Positions 52,250-63,930 of a DNA stretch of 64,000 nucleotides are shown piece by piece. Source of the DNA: Symbiodinium natans (lineage: Eukaryota; Sar; Dinophyceae; Suessiales; Symbiodiniaceae); assembly GCA_905221605.1 (NCBI GenBank), contig CAJNDS010002525.1, forward strand, positions 145,001 to 209,000, given 5' to 3'. Under the pieces are notes generated by a model. That model did no database searches, had not been told where the DNA came from, and saw nothing but the letters and a program-made list of their open reading frames with translations. A program made the position numbers and the translations under genes. Each line of letters begins with the position of its first letter. Position 1 is the first letter of the stretch.

Positions 52250-53460
52250 CAGACATCGCCGCATGGCACCGAGCACCACGGAAAACTTGCGACTTTTCGG
52301 ACAGCGTGGGCTGCTCTTTCGGGCCCCAACCAGAAGCTCCCCACCCTAAGGCCCTAAGGATCCATGTACCTGTATGGCACATACTTGGGCCCTCGAGCCA
52401 TAAGGGCCCGGTAAAATTAAGACAGTATATATGCACATGCATTCGTCGGGCTACGGCTCAGAAGTGTTGACCAGCAGTGGTCGAATCACATGGGTTATTT
52501 AGGGTTTAGGGTTTAGGGTTTCGGGCGTGGCTTCCGAGACCAAGCCAGGTGATTGCAACGCTCAGATGAAAGCAAGCACAATTGATGCTAGGTTCGCAAA
52601 CTACTCGCCGCCCCAAACCCCGCTGTTGGACACGCAAAACCCGCGGCAAGTGCTCCGTTTGTGTTGCAGCGTGGACAACCTATCTTGGCAGCAACGGGTG
52701 AAGAAGGTTTAGAGTTCAGGGTATAGTGTGCAGACTTACAAACTACGCAATTTGGGATGTTCGCCCTAATACGAACAGTCCTTCATAGGGACTATGGTAC
52801 TCCCGACGATAATCCCTACTAAGGACTGTTAGTATACGGGGGAACGTCCCAACACACAATGTCTTTTTCCAAAGATTACTTGCGCAAGCGCAAGCTCCAC
52901 AAATGTTTGTAGGGGATGCCAGGACAGGGCACCGGCACAGTCGTTCTCTTCCTGTCAGCTTTGTGTGCGGCATGTGCAAGACAGTCTTTGGACAAGGCCT
53001 TGGACAAGAGTCACTGTTAAGGGCTGGTATTTGAGCTCTAAGTGTAAGTACCAGCAGCTGTAAACCTAAGTGCCATGGACCTCCAAGTAGTGGTAACCGC
53101 ACGTCGTGTGGATGGTCCGCTGACGGAGAGGGCCGCAGATGGCAAGCCCACGCCAAGGGTCCCTAGGGCTCCAAGTATACAAATAGTACCTACATTGGGA
53201 TCTAAAGTCTATAAATGACACCTACTTTGGGATATTTTGGAGCCTTAGGGTAACCGTCATGGCAACAACGTCACTATGAGCTGCGGCGGCTCTTACCCAG
53301 GCAGGGAAGATCTCGAAAGTCGGGCCCCGGATTTTTGTGCACAATCTACAGGAACCCCAGAGAGGGGCGTCTGAATAAAAACGCCTCCGAATATCCCTAG
53401 AAGATTCTCCGAAGGCAACGGTGCGACCTATGAGCAACCCTCTGTGCCTTGCAGCAACAC
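52250..53460 (-). CDS. Exon islands with one exact family-D intron
   Basis: 53460-53255 reads GRTVAFGESSRDIRRRFYSD, then FEIFPAWVRAAAAHSDVVAM. It joins in frame to 53162-53090 (TGPLAWACHLRPSPSADHPH) across a 92-nt GT-AG intron that is exactly a family-D inverted repeat. 52715-52593 reads GCPRCNTNGALAAGFACPTA and 52345-52250 reads GPKEQPTLSEKSQVFRGARC. Products unknown. Confidence 0.45.
52350..52440. mobile_element. Partial family-B element
   Basis: The left half, AAGGATCCATGTACCTGTAT ... ACATACTTGGGCCC, is clear; the right arm is lost. Similar halves lie at 30410-30440 and 59311-59400. Confidence 0.6.
52751..52853. mobile_element. Family-A inverted-repeat element
   Basis: TTTGGGATGTTCGCCCTAAT ... 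AGTATACGGGGGAACGTCCC, with the internal CGAACAGTCCTTCATAGGGA / CTAAGGACTGTTAGTA pairing. Confidence 0.8.
53163..53254 (-). mobile_element. Family-D element that is exactly a 92-nt intron
   Basis: Terminal repeats CCCTAGGGCTCCAAGTATAC / TTTTGGAGCCTTAGGG. On the minus strand it starts GTTACC and ends CCTAG, and removal joins VVAMT to GPLAWACHL in frame. Confidence 0.75.
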
Positions 53461-54739
53461 CGTAACACACGCACACACGCACGCACGCACGCGCACTCAC
53501 ACACACACACACATCCGCAAAATGCTGGTCCCAGAGTTGACTAGGAATAAGAAGGGTACCGATTTGGTGGCCCTTTATTTGCAAGGGAGCCTGGCCCTTA
53601 AACCCCAAAAATCCAGTAAATGCAGCGAAGGAGAAGGGCGCTCTCTTGAAATCTTACATCTCCAACAGCCGGGAATAGCATGGTCAGCGCTGTTATGCGT
53701 AGAAATAAGGGGTTTAAAGTTCAGCGGCTGGCTGAGTAAGCCAGCCCTAAACCCTAAACCCTAAACCCTAAACCCTAAATCCCAAACCCTAAACCCCAAA
53801 CCCTAAACCCTAAACCCTAAACCCCATACCTGTAGAAAAGAAGGCTTGGGAGGTGCAAGCGAGGCACTGCTTTGGCAGTCTTCCTTCACAGCAGCGCCGG
53901 CCTTGCTGGAGGCTGCGTTGAAAGGTGGTTTCGGGTTCGGGGTTCGGGGTTCGGGGTTCAGGGTTTAGGTTTAGGGTTTAGGATCCAGGGTTTAGGGCTT
54001 AGGGGTTCAGATCGCAGGGTTTAGGGGCTTAAGAGGTTTAGGGTTTACGGGTTTCGGGGTTTAGCGTTTAGGGGGCCTACATGTTATTGATTAGGCCCTG
54101 TGCTTAGACTACTCTTAGACTGCAGAACCCAAAACCCAAAACCCAAAACCCAAAACCCAAAACCCTAAACCCTAAACCCTAAACCCAAACCCTAAACCCT
54201 AAAACCTTCTGCACGGCCCTTGGCTTGAGCAAATCTGGTATTCATGCGTGTGTCTCGTCTAGGTATGCCCGCTTCAACGTCTGATTGCAGCAAAAGCTAT
54301 GCCACGCAGGTAACCCTAAACCCTAACCCTAAACCCTAAACCCTAAACCCTAAACCCTAAACCCTAAACCCTAAACCCTGAACCCTAAGTTTGGCAACAA
54401 ATCGTGTCAGCAGTGTCTGCCTCCATGCCCATCTGCTTTGTTCCTGCCGCTACACTTCCCTCAACCCAAGAGTAACTTTTAGTAAGGCTTAGGGTTTAGG
54501 GTGTAGGGTGTAGGGTTTAGGGATTAGGGCGTACTTCTCGTTGCTTATCGTGATTTTTAGGCTTTTTAACATGATTCTACATAGGAATCAACAAGGATGC
54601 CCTTTTTTTTCGGTTCAAAGGTGATTTTTTTCAAGGGCACCTCGACCCTACAAGAAGGGAATGAGGGCCAAGCCTCCCTAAACCCTAAACCCTAAACCCG
54701 AAACCCTAAACCCTGAACCCCAAGCCCTCTCTAAGTGAG

Positions 54740-55874
54740 CCGATTTTTGGTTGTTGACTGCAGCCTCGCGACAGTGGCGATCTCGCCGAAATCTGCCATC
54801 AAAGCAGTGAAGTCGGCAACGCAGATGGCTTCCGAGTTGACTGCCTCTTGCATGTATATATACATATATACAGATATATATATATATCACATCATATAAC
54901 ATACATATATATATATAGACCCCAAAACGCACAAACGCCAGAAGCTGCAGTATGAGCGCACAGCCACACACACACACATTGCTTGCATGTCCCGAGGCCC
55001 CCTGGGCACTGACACCACAAGACCTCGACAGGCTACAGCCCAGCGCTTGGGATGGCCCTTTCAACCCTCTGAGCAAAAATCCAAAGTACAATCTTCTTAA
55101 ACCCAAATAACGGAAATTATGAAATGTCCCAAGGGCCTGCTATAGATATGGTACATGTGTCTGGTGTCTCGTCTCTGCCTTGCTTTTCTAGCGCCATGTG
55201 ACTTGCATGAGCTCCCGGTCTAGTCGCTGCGCCTGTGCGCACGCGTTTGCTGCCAAGGTGAGGTAGGTGGCGACCCTGGGCGCAGAGTTTTCTACGCAAG
55301 CAAAGGATCCTTGCAAGAGGGGCTTCTAGCACGCAGGAGTCCGGGAGTGAGATCCTGGCTGGAGGCGGTCATAGATATGAACTAGGAAGCTGCAACATCT
55401 GATTGCTCTTCACCCTGGACATGGCTTGCGATATTCCCTGCTCAGCCTTGCGCATCACCCGTAGCATATCTTAGCACGTAGAAACACAACGGTCTTGCAA
55501 AAATGCTGTCTTCAGAAAGGACATGGAGATTCCGACGCAGGCGCGCGAAAGGGAGGTGGGCAGCGTGCAGAACCTACCAGAACCTCAATTGCCGCAGCAA
55601 GAGTCCAAGTGATGGAAGTCACAAAGCCTGCCACACTAGCGGCGCAGCCGCTGGGAGAGTTGTTAGGGCACTTGATGCCCTCGTAGTCGATGGCCTGTCG
55701 GTTTCTAGAGCACCATGGCGCCTTGCTAAACCGCCTCTCTGATTTTGCACTTTCAGTACACAGCATGAGCATCATCGCATCATCACCATCTGGGATTTTC
55801 TTCCCTACACTAACCGTCCTTGATAGGGATTAGGGTACTTTATTCAGGACTGTTAGTATATAGGGGAACATCCC

Positions 55875-55923
<49 letters not shown>

Positions 55924-56785
55924 CAGCATTATCATAATCAGCATAATCATCATCATCATCACCATCACCGTCATCATCATCATCTTCTTCATCATCATCA
56001 TCACCACCATGAAGCGCATCAACTGCACCATCAGGCGGCCTTATCATCGCCACAACCGGCCCCAGTGCCCTCACCAGCATCAAGGGTCATAACCCAACAG
56101 GGTTCAGGGTTTAGGGTTTAGGGTTTGGGTTTAGGGTTTAGGGTTTACATAACCTAGGTCATCAATGGTGTATAGGCCACGTCTCAGCTGGCTGGTTCTT
56201 AAATAGTAGGGAATGAGGTAACCCTGATCGACTCCCTTAAACCCCTGATTCCCTACGAAGAACCCAGGGGGCTCAGAATGCTTTGCCGGCCTCTGGGATC
56301 ACATGAAGACCTTGTGCTGGACTCACCAGAACCATCGAAATCGAAGGGTACATGTAACCCCTACATGGGGGTTTCGGGTCTAGGGTTCAGGGTTCGGGGT
56401 TTCCGAATTTAGGTTTAGGGCTTAGGGTGTAGGGTGTTTCCGAAAATGGGGGGGGGGGGGGGGGTACGTACGTTTATTGGGGTCTTGATGAGAAAGGAAT
56501 CCTATTTGGGGGTCTATACTAAGGGTCCCTGAGTTTCCTAAACCCCCCTTGGCTGCACTTAGGAGGGTAGTAAAAAAATTAAACTTTTAGCTGCCTTATG
56601 AAGAAACCCAATAAACCCAAAAAAGCTAAAGATCTAAAGTTACAGTAAAGCACCACAAAGCCCCGAAATCATACGCGCCTTGTAGAGAAAGACAACGGCC
56701 TGGCCCAAGTATGCCGTTGCCTGAATGGTGTCTATGACGCACTCGGTGCGAACCCATGGCAGCTCCTGTCGCTCACAGGCGCAGG
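54740..56785 (-). CDS. Cys-x2-Asp helical-repeat exons (second group)
   Basis: 56785-56675 (RTECVIDTIQATAYLGQAVV), 55775-55512 (KCPNNSPSGCAASVAGFVTS then ITWTLAAAIEVLVGSA), 55475-55387 (VMRKAEQGISQAMSRVKSNQ), 55325-55193 (SFACVENSAPRVATYLTLAA then NACAQAQRLDRELMQ, stop), 54858-54740 (SEAICVADFTALMADFGEIA). The hydrophobic helices after each Cys motif suggest a multi-pass or helical-bundle protein. Joins unresolved; the stop at 55193 may end one gene. Confidence 0.45.
55790..55876. mobile_element. Family-A element abutting a CAT microsatellite
   Basis: TGGGATTTTCTTCCCTACAC ... TATAGGGGAACATCCCAAA. The left end is diverged. An ATC/CAT tract (55874-56015) starts immediately at its right end. 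Confidence 0.75.
55874..56018 (+). repeat. CAT/ATC trinucleotide tract
   Basis: About 140 bp of ATC repeats with interruptions. The open frames (poly-Ile, poly-Asp, poly-Met) are artefacts. Confidence 0.9.
56365..56548. mobile_element. Family-E element, inverse orientation
   Basis: GGGGGTTTCGGGTCTAGGG ... AGTTTCCTAAACCCCCCTT, with an internal G-run (56446-56462) and telomere-like units. Confidence 0.65.
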
Positions 56786-56876
56786 GTTTAGGGTTTAGGG
56801 TTTAGGGTTTAGGGTTTAGGGTTTAGGGTTTAGGGTTTAGGGTTTAGGGTTTAGGGTTTAGGGTTTAGGGTTTAGA
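56786..56876 (+). repeat. Telomeric array, G-strand
   Basis: About 13 pure TTTAGGG units adjoining the exon island 56675-56785. Confidence 0.9.
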
Positions 56877-56880
56877 GGAT

Positions 56881-57200
56881 GTGTCAACCGAGAAAAAACC
56901 ACGGGAACCCCAAAGGCCTAAACCGCCAAAAACCCTCAGCTGCCCTGAAGACATCTGTGAATTCACAGGGCTCTACACTTCCGACTCTGAGACCCTCAAC
57001 CCTAAACCCCAAACCCTCATAGGCTCAAAACAGCCCCAAAAACCTTGTATATGGTTCCATGTCCCGTGTCGGTACCCCCCCCGCCCCCTACCCCAAACCT
57101 TCATAGGCTCAAAACAGCCCCAAAAACCTTGTATATGGTTCCGTGTCCCGTGTCGGTACCCCCCCCCCCGCCCCCCATGATACCCCCCCCCACCCCCCCG
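56881..57200. repeat. Direct repeat of about 85 bp with C-runs
   Basis: A segment containing AGGCTCAAAACAGCCCCAAA, CCTTGTATATGGTTCC and GTCCCGTGTCGGTACCCCCC occurs twice (about 57019-57090 and 57103-57172), with variable C-runs between. Open frames here are probably not genes. Confidence 0.75.
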
Positions 57201-57559
57201 TCCCACCCCCCCCTAAGCCCTAAACCCTGAACCCTAAACCCTAAACCCTAAACCCTAAACCCTATACCCTAAACCCTAAACCCTAAACCCTAGCCCTAAA
57301 CCCTAAACCCTAAACCCTAAACCCTAAACCCTAAACCCCAAACCCTAAACCCTAAACTCTCAACCCAAACCCCAACCACACCACTCCACACAAAAGCGGT
57401 GGGGGGGGGGGGGGGACCATGGGGGGGGGGGGGGGGGGTGGGGGGGGTGGTGGGGCTGCACCATATAGTGGCCCTTTAGGGTCCAGCAAAAGCCAGAACA
57501 TAACAGTCCTTGGAGCCTTAGAGTATTGACCCTTAGATCTCTCAGAACCCTTACTACCC

Positions 57560-57668
57560 TGTTTAGGGTTTAGGTTTAGGGCTTAGGGCTTAGGGCTTAG
57601 GGCTTAGGGCTTAGGGCTTAGGGCTTAGGGCTTAGGGCTTAGGGTTTAGGGTTTAGGGTTTAGGGTTT
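57560..57668 (+). repeat. Homogenised variant array GGGCTTA
   Basis: About eleven uninterrupted GGGCTTA units flanked by ordinary TTTAGGG units. A distinct subtype has spread locally. Confidence 0.9.
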
Positions 57669-57680
57669 TAACCCCGAAGC

Positions 57681-58437
57681 TTGGGATGTTCCCCCTTGTA
57701 CTAACAGTCCTGAGTCGGGATTATAGTATCCCTAGTATAATCCCTACTAAGGACTGTTAGTATACGGGGGAGCACCCCAACCCCAAAACCCTCATAACCT
57801 GAACCCTAAACCCTAAACCCTAAACCCTAAACCCAAACCCTAAACCCTAAACCCTAAACCCTAAACCTAAACCCTAAACCCTGAACCCTTACAACCTGAA
57901 AGCCAGCTCAAACGTGGTCCTTGGGCGCGTTGTCGTAGAAGAGGTCCCCGAGATTCCTCAGCGCTGGTGGAGGCCGCAAGCCTTACCAGTCATCATTAGG
58001 GTTTAGGGTTTAGGGTTTAGGGTTTGGGGTTTAGGGCTTGGGGTCAAGGGTTTGGGGTTTGGGGTTTAGGGTTTAGGGTTTAGGGTTTAGGGTTTGCAGC
58101 ATAGGGACAAGTCCTTAGGGCCCAGCGTATAAAATTTGCCATATAATGAATCCAAAGCCGTACGGTTTGGGTCTACCATAAGCAACCAGAAGTTTAGTAT
58201 ACCAAGAGCAAGGTACATTGCCCTCTTGGAAGGGTATATATGGATTAGTCTAGTTTGGGCTTTGGAAAACTGTCAACGGTTAACGTCTTTGTCGGGGGCT
58301 AAAGGGCTACTGATTAGTCAGTGCCTTTTAAGGATAAGTCTTGTGATGTTCCCCTTGTATTTACGGTGCTGAATAGGGATTATAGTACTCCCTATTACAA
58401 TCCCCTTTCAGGACTGTTAGTATAAGGGGAAACATCC
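57681..58437. mobile_element. Two family-A elements
   Basis: Copies at 57681-57780 (TTGGGATGTTCCCCCTTGTA ... GGGGGAGCACCCCAA) and 58341-58437 (TTGTGATGTTCCCCTTGTAT ... AGTATAAGGGGAAACATCCA). Telomeric arrays lie between. Confidence 0.8.
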
Positions 58438-59858
58438 AGGAGGGCTTGGAAACTGCAGTGGCGCCGCGGTTGCTTTCAGGACATAGCTCGTGCATGCCAT
58501 ATACATATATATATATACATGTACATATATGCTAGAACCCGGGGGCCACCCAGGAATAAAAAGAGTGCACCTCCAGCGGGCTCGCCATGTACTGTACTTG
58601 TTGGCCCGATATCAGTACTGTGTATACCCGTATCTAATAAGTCTAGGATATGCCCAAATCTCTGTCCATCTGTAGGACCCGGAGTAGGCCCTTACTTCCT
58701 TTTTCTGGGATTGGGGTTCCTTTATGATCCCCAACCAAACAGGGTACCTGCACCCTTGCAAACGGGTGAGTTCAGCCGGAATGTGTGGCTATCAAAGAGT
58801 CCGTGAAAGAGCGCAGCAAGTTCCATTAAGTCACATGTCTTCACATAATGTGTGTGTGTATGCAAGGAAGGCCACAGCAAGTGGTACAAGGGCCGTTGCA
58901 GCTAAACGCAGTGCATGTCAAGGATATGAAGGTTCTAACCCTAAACCCTAAACCCTAAACCCTAAACCCTAAACCCTAAACCCTAAACCCTAAACCCTAA
59001 ACCCTAAACCTATGACAGCAAGCTTGATCTGCCTGGGTCCCCAACATATGAGCCGTTCTAAGAACGCGGGACGAGTCTGACAGAGGCGAGCCCAAGCAAA
59101 CCGTGACGGGCAACAACGGCCCGTTCCCTAAGGCTCCAAAATAGCCCAAAGTAGGTGTCATTTATAGATTTTAGATCCCAATGTAGGTACTATTTGTATA
59201 CTTGGAGCCCTAGGGATTCTCCAAACCATTAACCCGCAGGATTGAGCGGTTGCGGCAGAAAGCATGATGCGTGTGCTGTTGCGGTTGGCAGTAGATCCCC
59301 AATTGTTGCTCCAAGGGTCCATGTACCTATATGGCATATATTGTATATGGGAACCCCAAAATGGCCCAAGTATATACCCGCAGAGTATCCCCAGAGTATC
59401 TGTAGGGGATGTTCGAAATTGGTTGCCGCCCTTGTTGCCGCCAGTTTGTGCTTGAGATGTGTTTGATTAAACTGGAAGAAAAACTATTTGTTGCCACCAG
59501 CTTGGTAGATGTACGATTCGTTGCCAACAACTTGTGCTTCCTAGTGGTTCAGTACAACTCTATATCGAGGGTATATCGGTCGCAACTCAGTATCGAACAA
59601 GCGCATCGACATTCACTGAGCTACAAGTAAAAACGAAACCGCGTCAGAAGCAACAAAAACAAACTCATAACCCTAAACCCAAAACCCTAAACCCTAAACC
59701 CTAAACCCTTACCCCTAAGCCCTAAGCCCTAAACCCTAAACCCTAAACCCTAAATCCAACCACGGAACCCTGAGCTTTGCGGATGATGTCGTCCATGCCA
59801 GGGATCCTCGGGATGGCGGCCACAAACGGATGGACCCACAGAGTCCACAGGGTCTTGG
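57912..59858 (-). CDS. Exon islands, unknown gene
   Basis: 59858-59765 reads TLWTLWVHPFVAAIPRIPGM then DDIIRKA. 57985-57912 reads LRPPPALRNLGDLFYDNAPK then DHV and a stop. Between them are family-D (59126-59214), family-B half (59311-59400) and family-A (58341-58437) elements and telomeric arrays. 58440-58930 has no confident exon. Confidence 0.4.
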
Positions 59859-60132
59859 GGGTTTAGGGTTTAGGGTTTAGGGTTTAGGGTTTGGGGTTTA
59901 GGGTTTAGGGTTTAGGGTTTAGGGTCTGAGGCCTGACACTTCGAGGGTACTTGAGCCCCTATGTGTAGGATCAAAATACTGTTCTGTAGGGCCCGCAAAC
60001 CTTAAACGAAGAGTTCGTAGGGCCTTGGGGTTTCGGTTCCCTCTAAAAAGCCATAATCCTACGAGTTCTTCAATGGCTCCGTAACCAAAATGTAGGGCAT
60101 GTGGCCCCTCCGGGTTTTGAACGCCAAGGCGT

Positions 60133-60260
60133 GGACCCTAAACCCTAAACCCTAAACCCTAAACCCTAAACCCTAAACCCTAAACCCTAAACCCTAAACC
60201 CTAAACCCTAAACCCTAAACCCTAAACCCTAAGGGTTTAGGTGTTAGGGTTGAGGCAGGC
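60133..60260. repeat. Head-to-head telomeric junction
   Basis: About 95 bp of CCCTAAA meet a G-strand TTTAGGTGTTAGGG at 60229-60250 (CCCTAAGGGTTTAGG), giving an inverted telomeric junction. Confidence 0.8.
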
Positions 60261-60754
60261 TTCCAGCTTACGACTTCGATAAGACCACCAGCTTTTCGGA
60301 GCTCCGGCTCGGAACTTTCGGAGGATCAAAGGGGGGGTCAGGGATTAATAGGGCTTAGGGTTTAGGGTTTAGGGTTTAGGGTTTAGGGCTCTTAGTTCTT
60401 GGGGGTGTAGGGATTGTAGGGTTCAGGGTTTAGGTGTCTAGTTGTCAAAACCTTGATTCCGGATTCCTATCACACTACAAAGCTCGCCTGAAACTTCCGC
60501 TTGCAAGGAACCGTTGGGCTTCCCAGGCGACCTACGTTTCCGCGAAAACCCTAGCCGCCCCTACATATAAGATCCCCCATGGAGTGCGTATATGTTTTGG
60601 TAGATACGAGAACTCCCATGGAGTGCACATTTGGACTTAGGGTTCAGGGCTGAGTGCGGATGGATGTGGGCTCTTGCGAATAACTGGGGCCCTAAACCCT
60701 AAACCCTAAACCCCAAACCCTAAATTCTTGAAGCTTCAGAATGCTTTTGAATTG

Positions 60755-62470
60755 CAGGGGGGGCCAGCAGGATTCGCCAAGCAGCTCTTCCCAACTCGTG
60801 ATCTCTTTGCTGGTGGCCGTCTTTGTGCCAATACTACCTCAAGCATCAAGGCGTTGTACTAGTAGTGCTACAGGTAGTGATCTTGCCATCGCCATTGCCA
60901 CTGCCTGTTGTTGCTGCTGCTACTGCCATTGTCACTGTGATTGTCGTTGCTTTTACGACAGTCATCCTTGCCATTGTTTCTGTTGGTATGACGAGTCTTG
61001 CTGATACTCTTCTTGCTGTTCTTGTGATGGCTCGCACGGTGACATAATCACCTTTTAGAGAGGCAGACAGAGGCACCCTCTTAAACCCTAAATTCTACAA
61101 GGCACTAAGCTCTAAACCCTAAACCCTAAACCCGAAGCCCTAACCCCTAGCCCCTGAATCCCAAACCCTGCGCCCTGAACCGAATGGGCTCCGAGCCTGT
61201 TTAGGGTTTAGGGTTTAGGGTTTAGGGTTCAGGGTTTAGGGTTTAGGGTTTAGGCGGTTTAGGGTAATCCCCGTCAATTGAGAAATATGCTGAGGGCTCT
61301 GGGCTTTCTTGGGGGTTCATGGGTAGTGAAAAGTAGAGCTATATGTGCCCTCAAGGAAGGTTACAACCATGGTTACCCTTCGTAGAAATACGTAGAATCC
61401 TACTTCTAGGTACTCATGAAACTCCAAAGTAGGCTTTAGGATTTAGGCGTAGTGGGCTCCGGGAACAGGGAGAACTGCAGCAAAGCTGCTGGTAAAAAGA
61501 GCTGGAAAGCCGAAGGCGCTTTTCACCTCCAGCAGTCCGACGACAAGCAGCACCGTGGCAGCAGCAGCCCACCAAAAACCTGGGGTTTATCCTAAACCCT
61601 AAACCCTAAACCCGAAACCCCATACGGAGTTGAGGGTTCAGGGTTTTTGGGTTCCCAGGATTCTCGCTCCCTCAACCCCAAGAGAAAGACGGACCCTGCA
61701 AGCCCTAAAGACCTTAAACCCATTGTTGTTCAAGTAGGTGTCTCAGGATCCCGAACCTACGGAGGGAAACCCTAAATCCTACATGTACTTCCCCAAAAAA
61801 GGTTAAACTTTATTCCCCTTCAAAGTAAGGAAACCCAAAAAAACTTAAAGTTCATCCATTGGCTAAGTAAGTATAAACCCCCCAAAAATGACATGGCTTG
61901 GGGACCTCTAGCATGGCCCTCAGCGCCCCGCATCTGATGCACTCCAAGAGGCGAAAGCATCGGGGATCCCATAATCTTCTCTCCTCTAAGATCTCTAAGT
62001 CAGGGCTTGGGGCTTGGGGTTGAGGGTTCAGGATTTCGGGGTCAGGGTTTTGGGTTTAGGGTTTAGGGTTCAGGGTTTAGGGTTTAGGGTTCAGGGGGAT
62101 GCTCCTGGAACCTTTCAAGGGACCGCAATCTAGAGAACCCACCCCCCCCCGCCCCCTAAACACTAAACCCTAGGCCCTTTCGGTTCAATGACATGATGAC
62201 AAGAGGCCTTGGAGACGTAATCCTTGCAGTCCCTATAAGCCCGCGTAACGCTCAAACCTGGAGAACTTTAGCCGTTACAACCCTTTTCTGGGTGAAAGTT
62301 CGACCCACTAAGTCACTACCCTTTAACATTAGGGGTTAAACCGTAAACCCTAAACCGTAAACCCTAATCCCTTTTCTCCGCCACGCAGGCTACAGAAAAT
62401 GCAGATGCCGTCTACTCCGCGACTCCGCAACGTGTTCAGGTTTGAAGTCATCCCTTGCGCAGGCCGAAAT
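60755..62470 (-). CDS. Exon islands, unknown gene(s)
   Basis: 62470-62360 (NLNTLRSRGVDGICIFCSLR, possible zinc ligands), 62005-61893 (DPRCFRLLECIRCGALRAML), 61582-61455 (WAAAATVLLVVGLLEVKSAF, a probable signal or membrane helix), 60848-60755 (TATSKEITSWEELLGESCWP). A family-C element (61308-61429) and repeats lie between. No family recognised. Confidence 0.4.
61308..61429. mobile_element. Diverged family-C element
   Basis: CTTGGGGGTTCATGGGTAGT ... AGGTACTCATGAAACTCCAA; interior strongly diverged. A related diverged copy lies at 63118-63226. Confidence 0.6.
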
Positions 62471-62916
62471 TTTAGTCCTGTCCATGTATAAGTTTAGGGT
62501 TTAGGGGTTAGGGTTTAGGGTTATAAAACTTACCCTGAGGCTCAAAACGGCCCAAAACCTGATATAAGAAGGCCTTTGGGCCCAAAAGCCCTAAAACAGG
62601 TGTCCATGAAGCCTTAAGGGTTGTAAAAAGGGTTACTATTAGGGTCTGAACCCTTAACCCGTAAAACCCTAAACTACCTCCTAAACCCTAAACCCTAAAC
62701 CCTAAACCCTTATAAACCCTAAACCCTAAACCCTAGCTCCTGTGGCGCCAGTGGCTCCTCAGCGCCAGCGCGGAGGCTTTGAAACCTCAGCAGCCGCGAT
62801 CCACGTACTCCGGAGTGGCTTTCGTGATCTGGTCCGCGGGTAGTTACATGGTTCCTTCTCCAATATCATGGACTGTTTGAGGTTCCCCTAGAACTGTTTA
62901 GAGTTTAGGATTTAGG

Positions 62917-63054
62917 GTTGGGGGTAGTTTCATGGTCCCTTAGTTTGGGCCCTTAGGGTACCACTTACATACCCTTTACAAATTAAGGGCCCATACATCA
63001 GAACCCTTTAAGGGAGGGAAGGGACCATCTTTAAGGGCCCATGTAACTACCCTT
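62917..63054. mobile_element. Family-N inverted-repeat element
   Basis: GGGTAGTTTCATGGTCCCTT ... GGGCCCATGTAACTACCC. A left-end fragment, GGGTAGTTACATGGTTCCTT, lies 80 bp upstream (62836-62858). Confidence 0.65.
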
Positions 63055-63364
63055 AGATCTCGGGGACACACTCAACCCTCAAAGGGTTGTAAGGGCTGTA
63101 GAGGTTCCAGGGGATACCTAGAGGTTCAGGGTAAGTTCTCACCCACACAAAATTCCGTAAATAAGGATACGATTGGGTCATAAGTACAGTTCTATGTGGG
63201 TTCATAAGTACCATGAACCTTCTAAGTATACGGGTTCAATCATGTTCCACCCTGTTTAATCTGCGGGACCTCCCCCTGAACAGTCGAAGCTGATTTTTGC
63301 AGTATTCTAACAGCCTCGGGATTTCAGATGATTTTAATTTAAAAAGGGGTGAGTTTACATGCGG

Positions 63365-63435
63365 CCCTAAACCCTAAACCCTAAACCCTAAACCCTAAAC
63401 CCTAAACCCTAAACCCTAAACCCTAAACCCTAAAC
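63365..63435 (-). repeat. Telomeric array, C-strand
   Basis: About 70 bp of pure CCCTAAA between degenerate sequence and a family-F element. Confidence 0.9.
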
Positions 63436-63599
63436 AACAAGGGACATCGAGGCCCGGCAGTTGGTTGTTAGCAGGTGCTGCTGTTGGTTGGCAGGGAATG
63501 AGGGACTGAGGTACCCTGTATCATCCCTTAAAGGGTATGTATGGTGCCTAATTCCATCATTCCCTCTGCTAACCAACAGTAAGGAATAACCCGGCAAGC

Positions 63600-63930
63600 G
63601 TGAAATTACAGAGGGTGCCCTACTAAAGAGGCGGAGGATTAATGTTTTTGGCCCTGAGCTTTCAAGACCTATCAGCGTGCCCCAGCATACCCAACCTAGC
63701 CTGAAACAACTCGCACCAGGAAATTCAAAAGACCACGGCATAACATTCCGAGCCTCAGGGCATTGAGCCCTAAAGCACGACGTTCTCTATGCAAAATGCA
63801 AAGCTAAGAACGTCCAACAATAGCGTCACACTACAGCAGCGTGACGCTGTGAACGACATCTCTAGATGACAGGAACACCCGCGACTTCACACACCAGCAC
63901 GCCATGTGCCCACGCACAGCAGCCTCCATG
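63600..63930 (-). CDS. Exon islands near the right edge
   Basis: 63930-63826 is a short ATG-to-TAG frame (MEAAVRGHMACWCVKSRVFL). 63740-63600 reads GWVCWGTLIGLESSGPKTLI then LRLFSRAPSVIS, next to a family-F element (63483-63586). The plus strand is also open at 63604-63764. Unknown products. Confidence 0.3.

Noticed and set aside
53466-53515. Coding stretch of Cys-Val repeats
   Set aside because: It is a CA/CG dinucleotide tract between exon-like sequence.
56881-57230. Pro-rich or Gly-rich proteins
   Set aside because: Open frames through a duplicated C-run segment; no splice or composition support.
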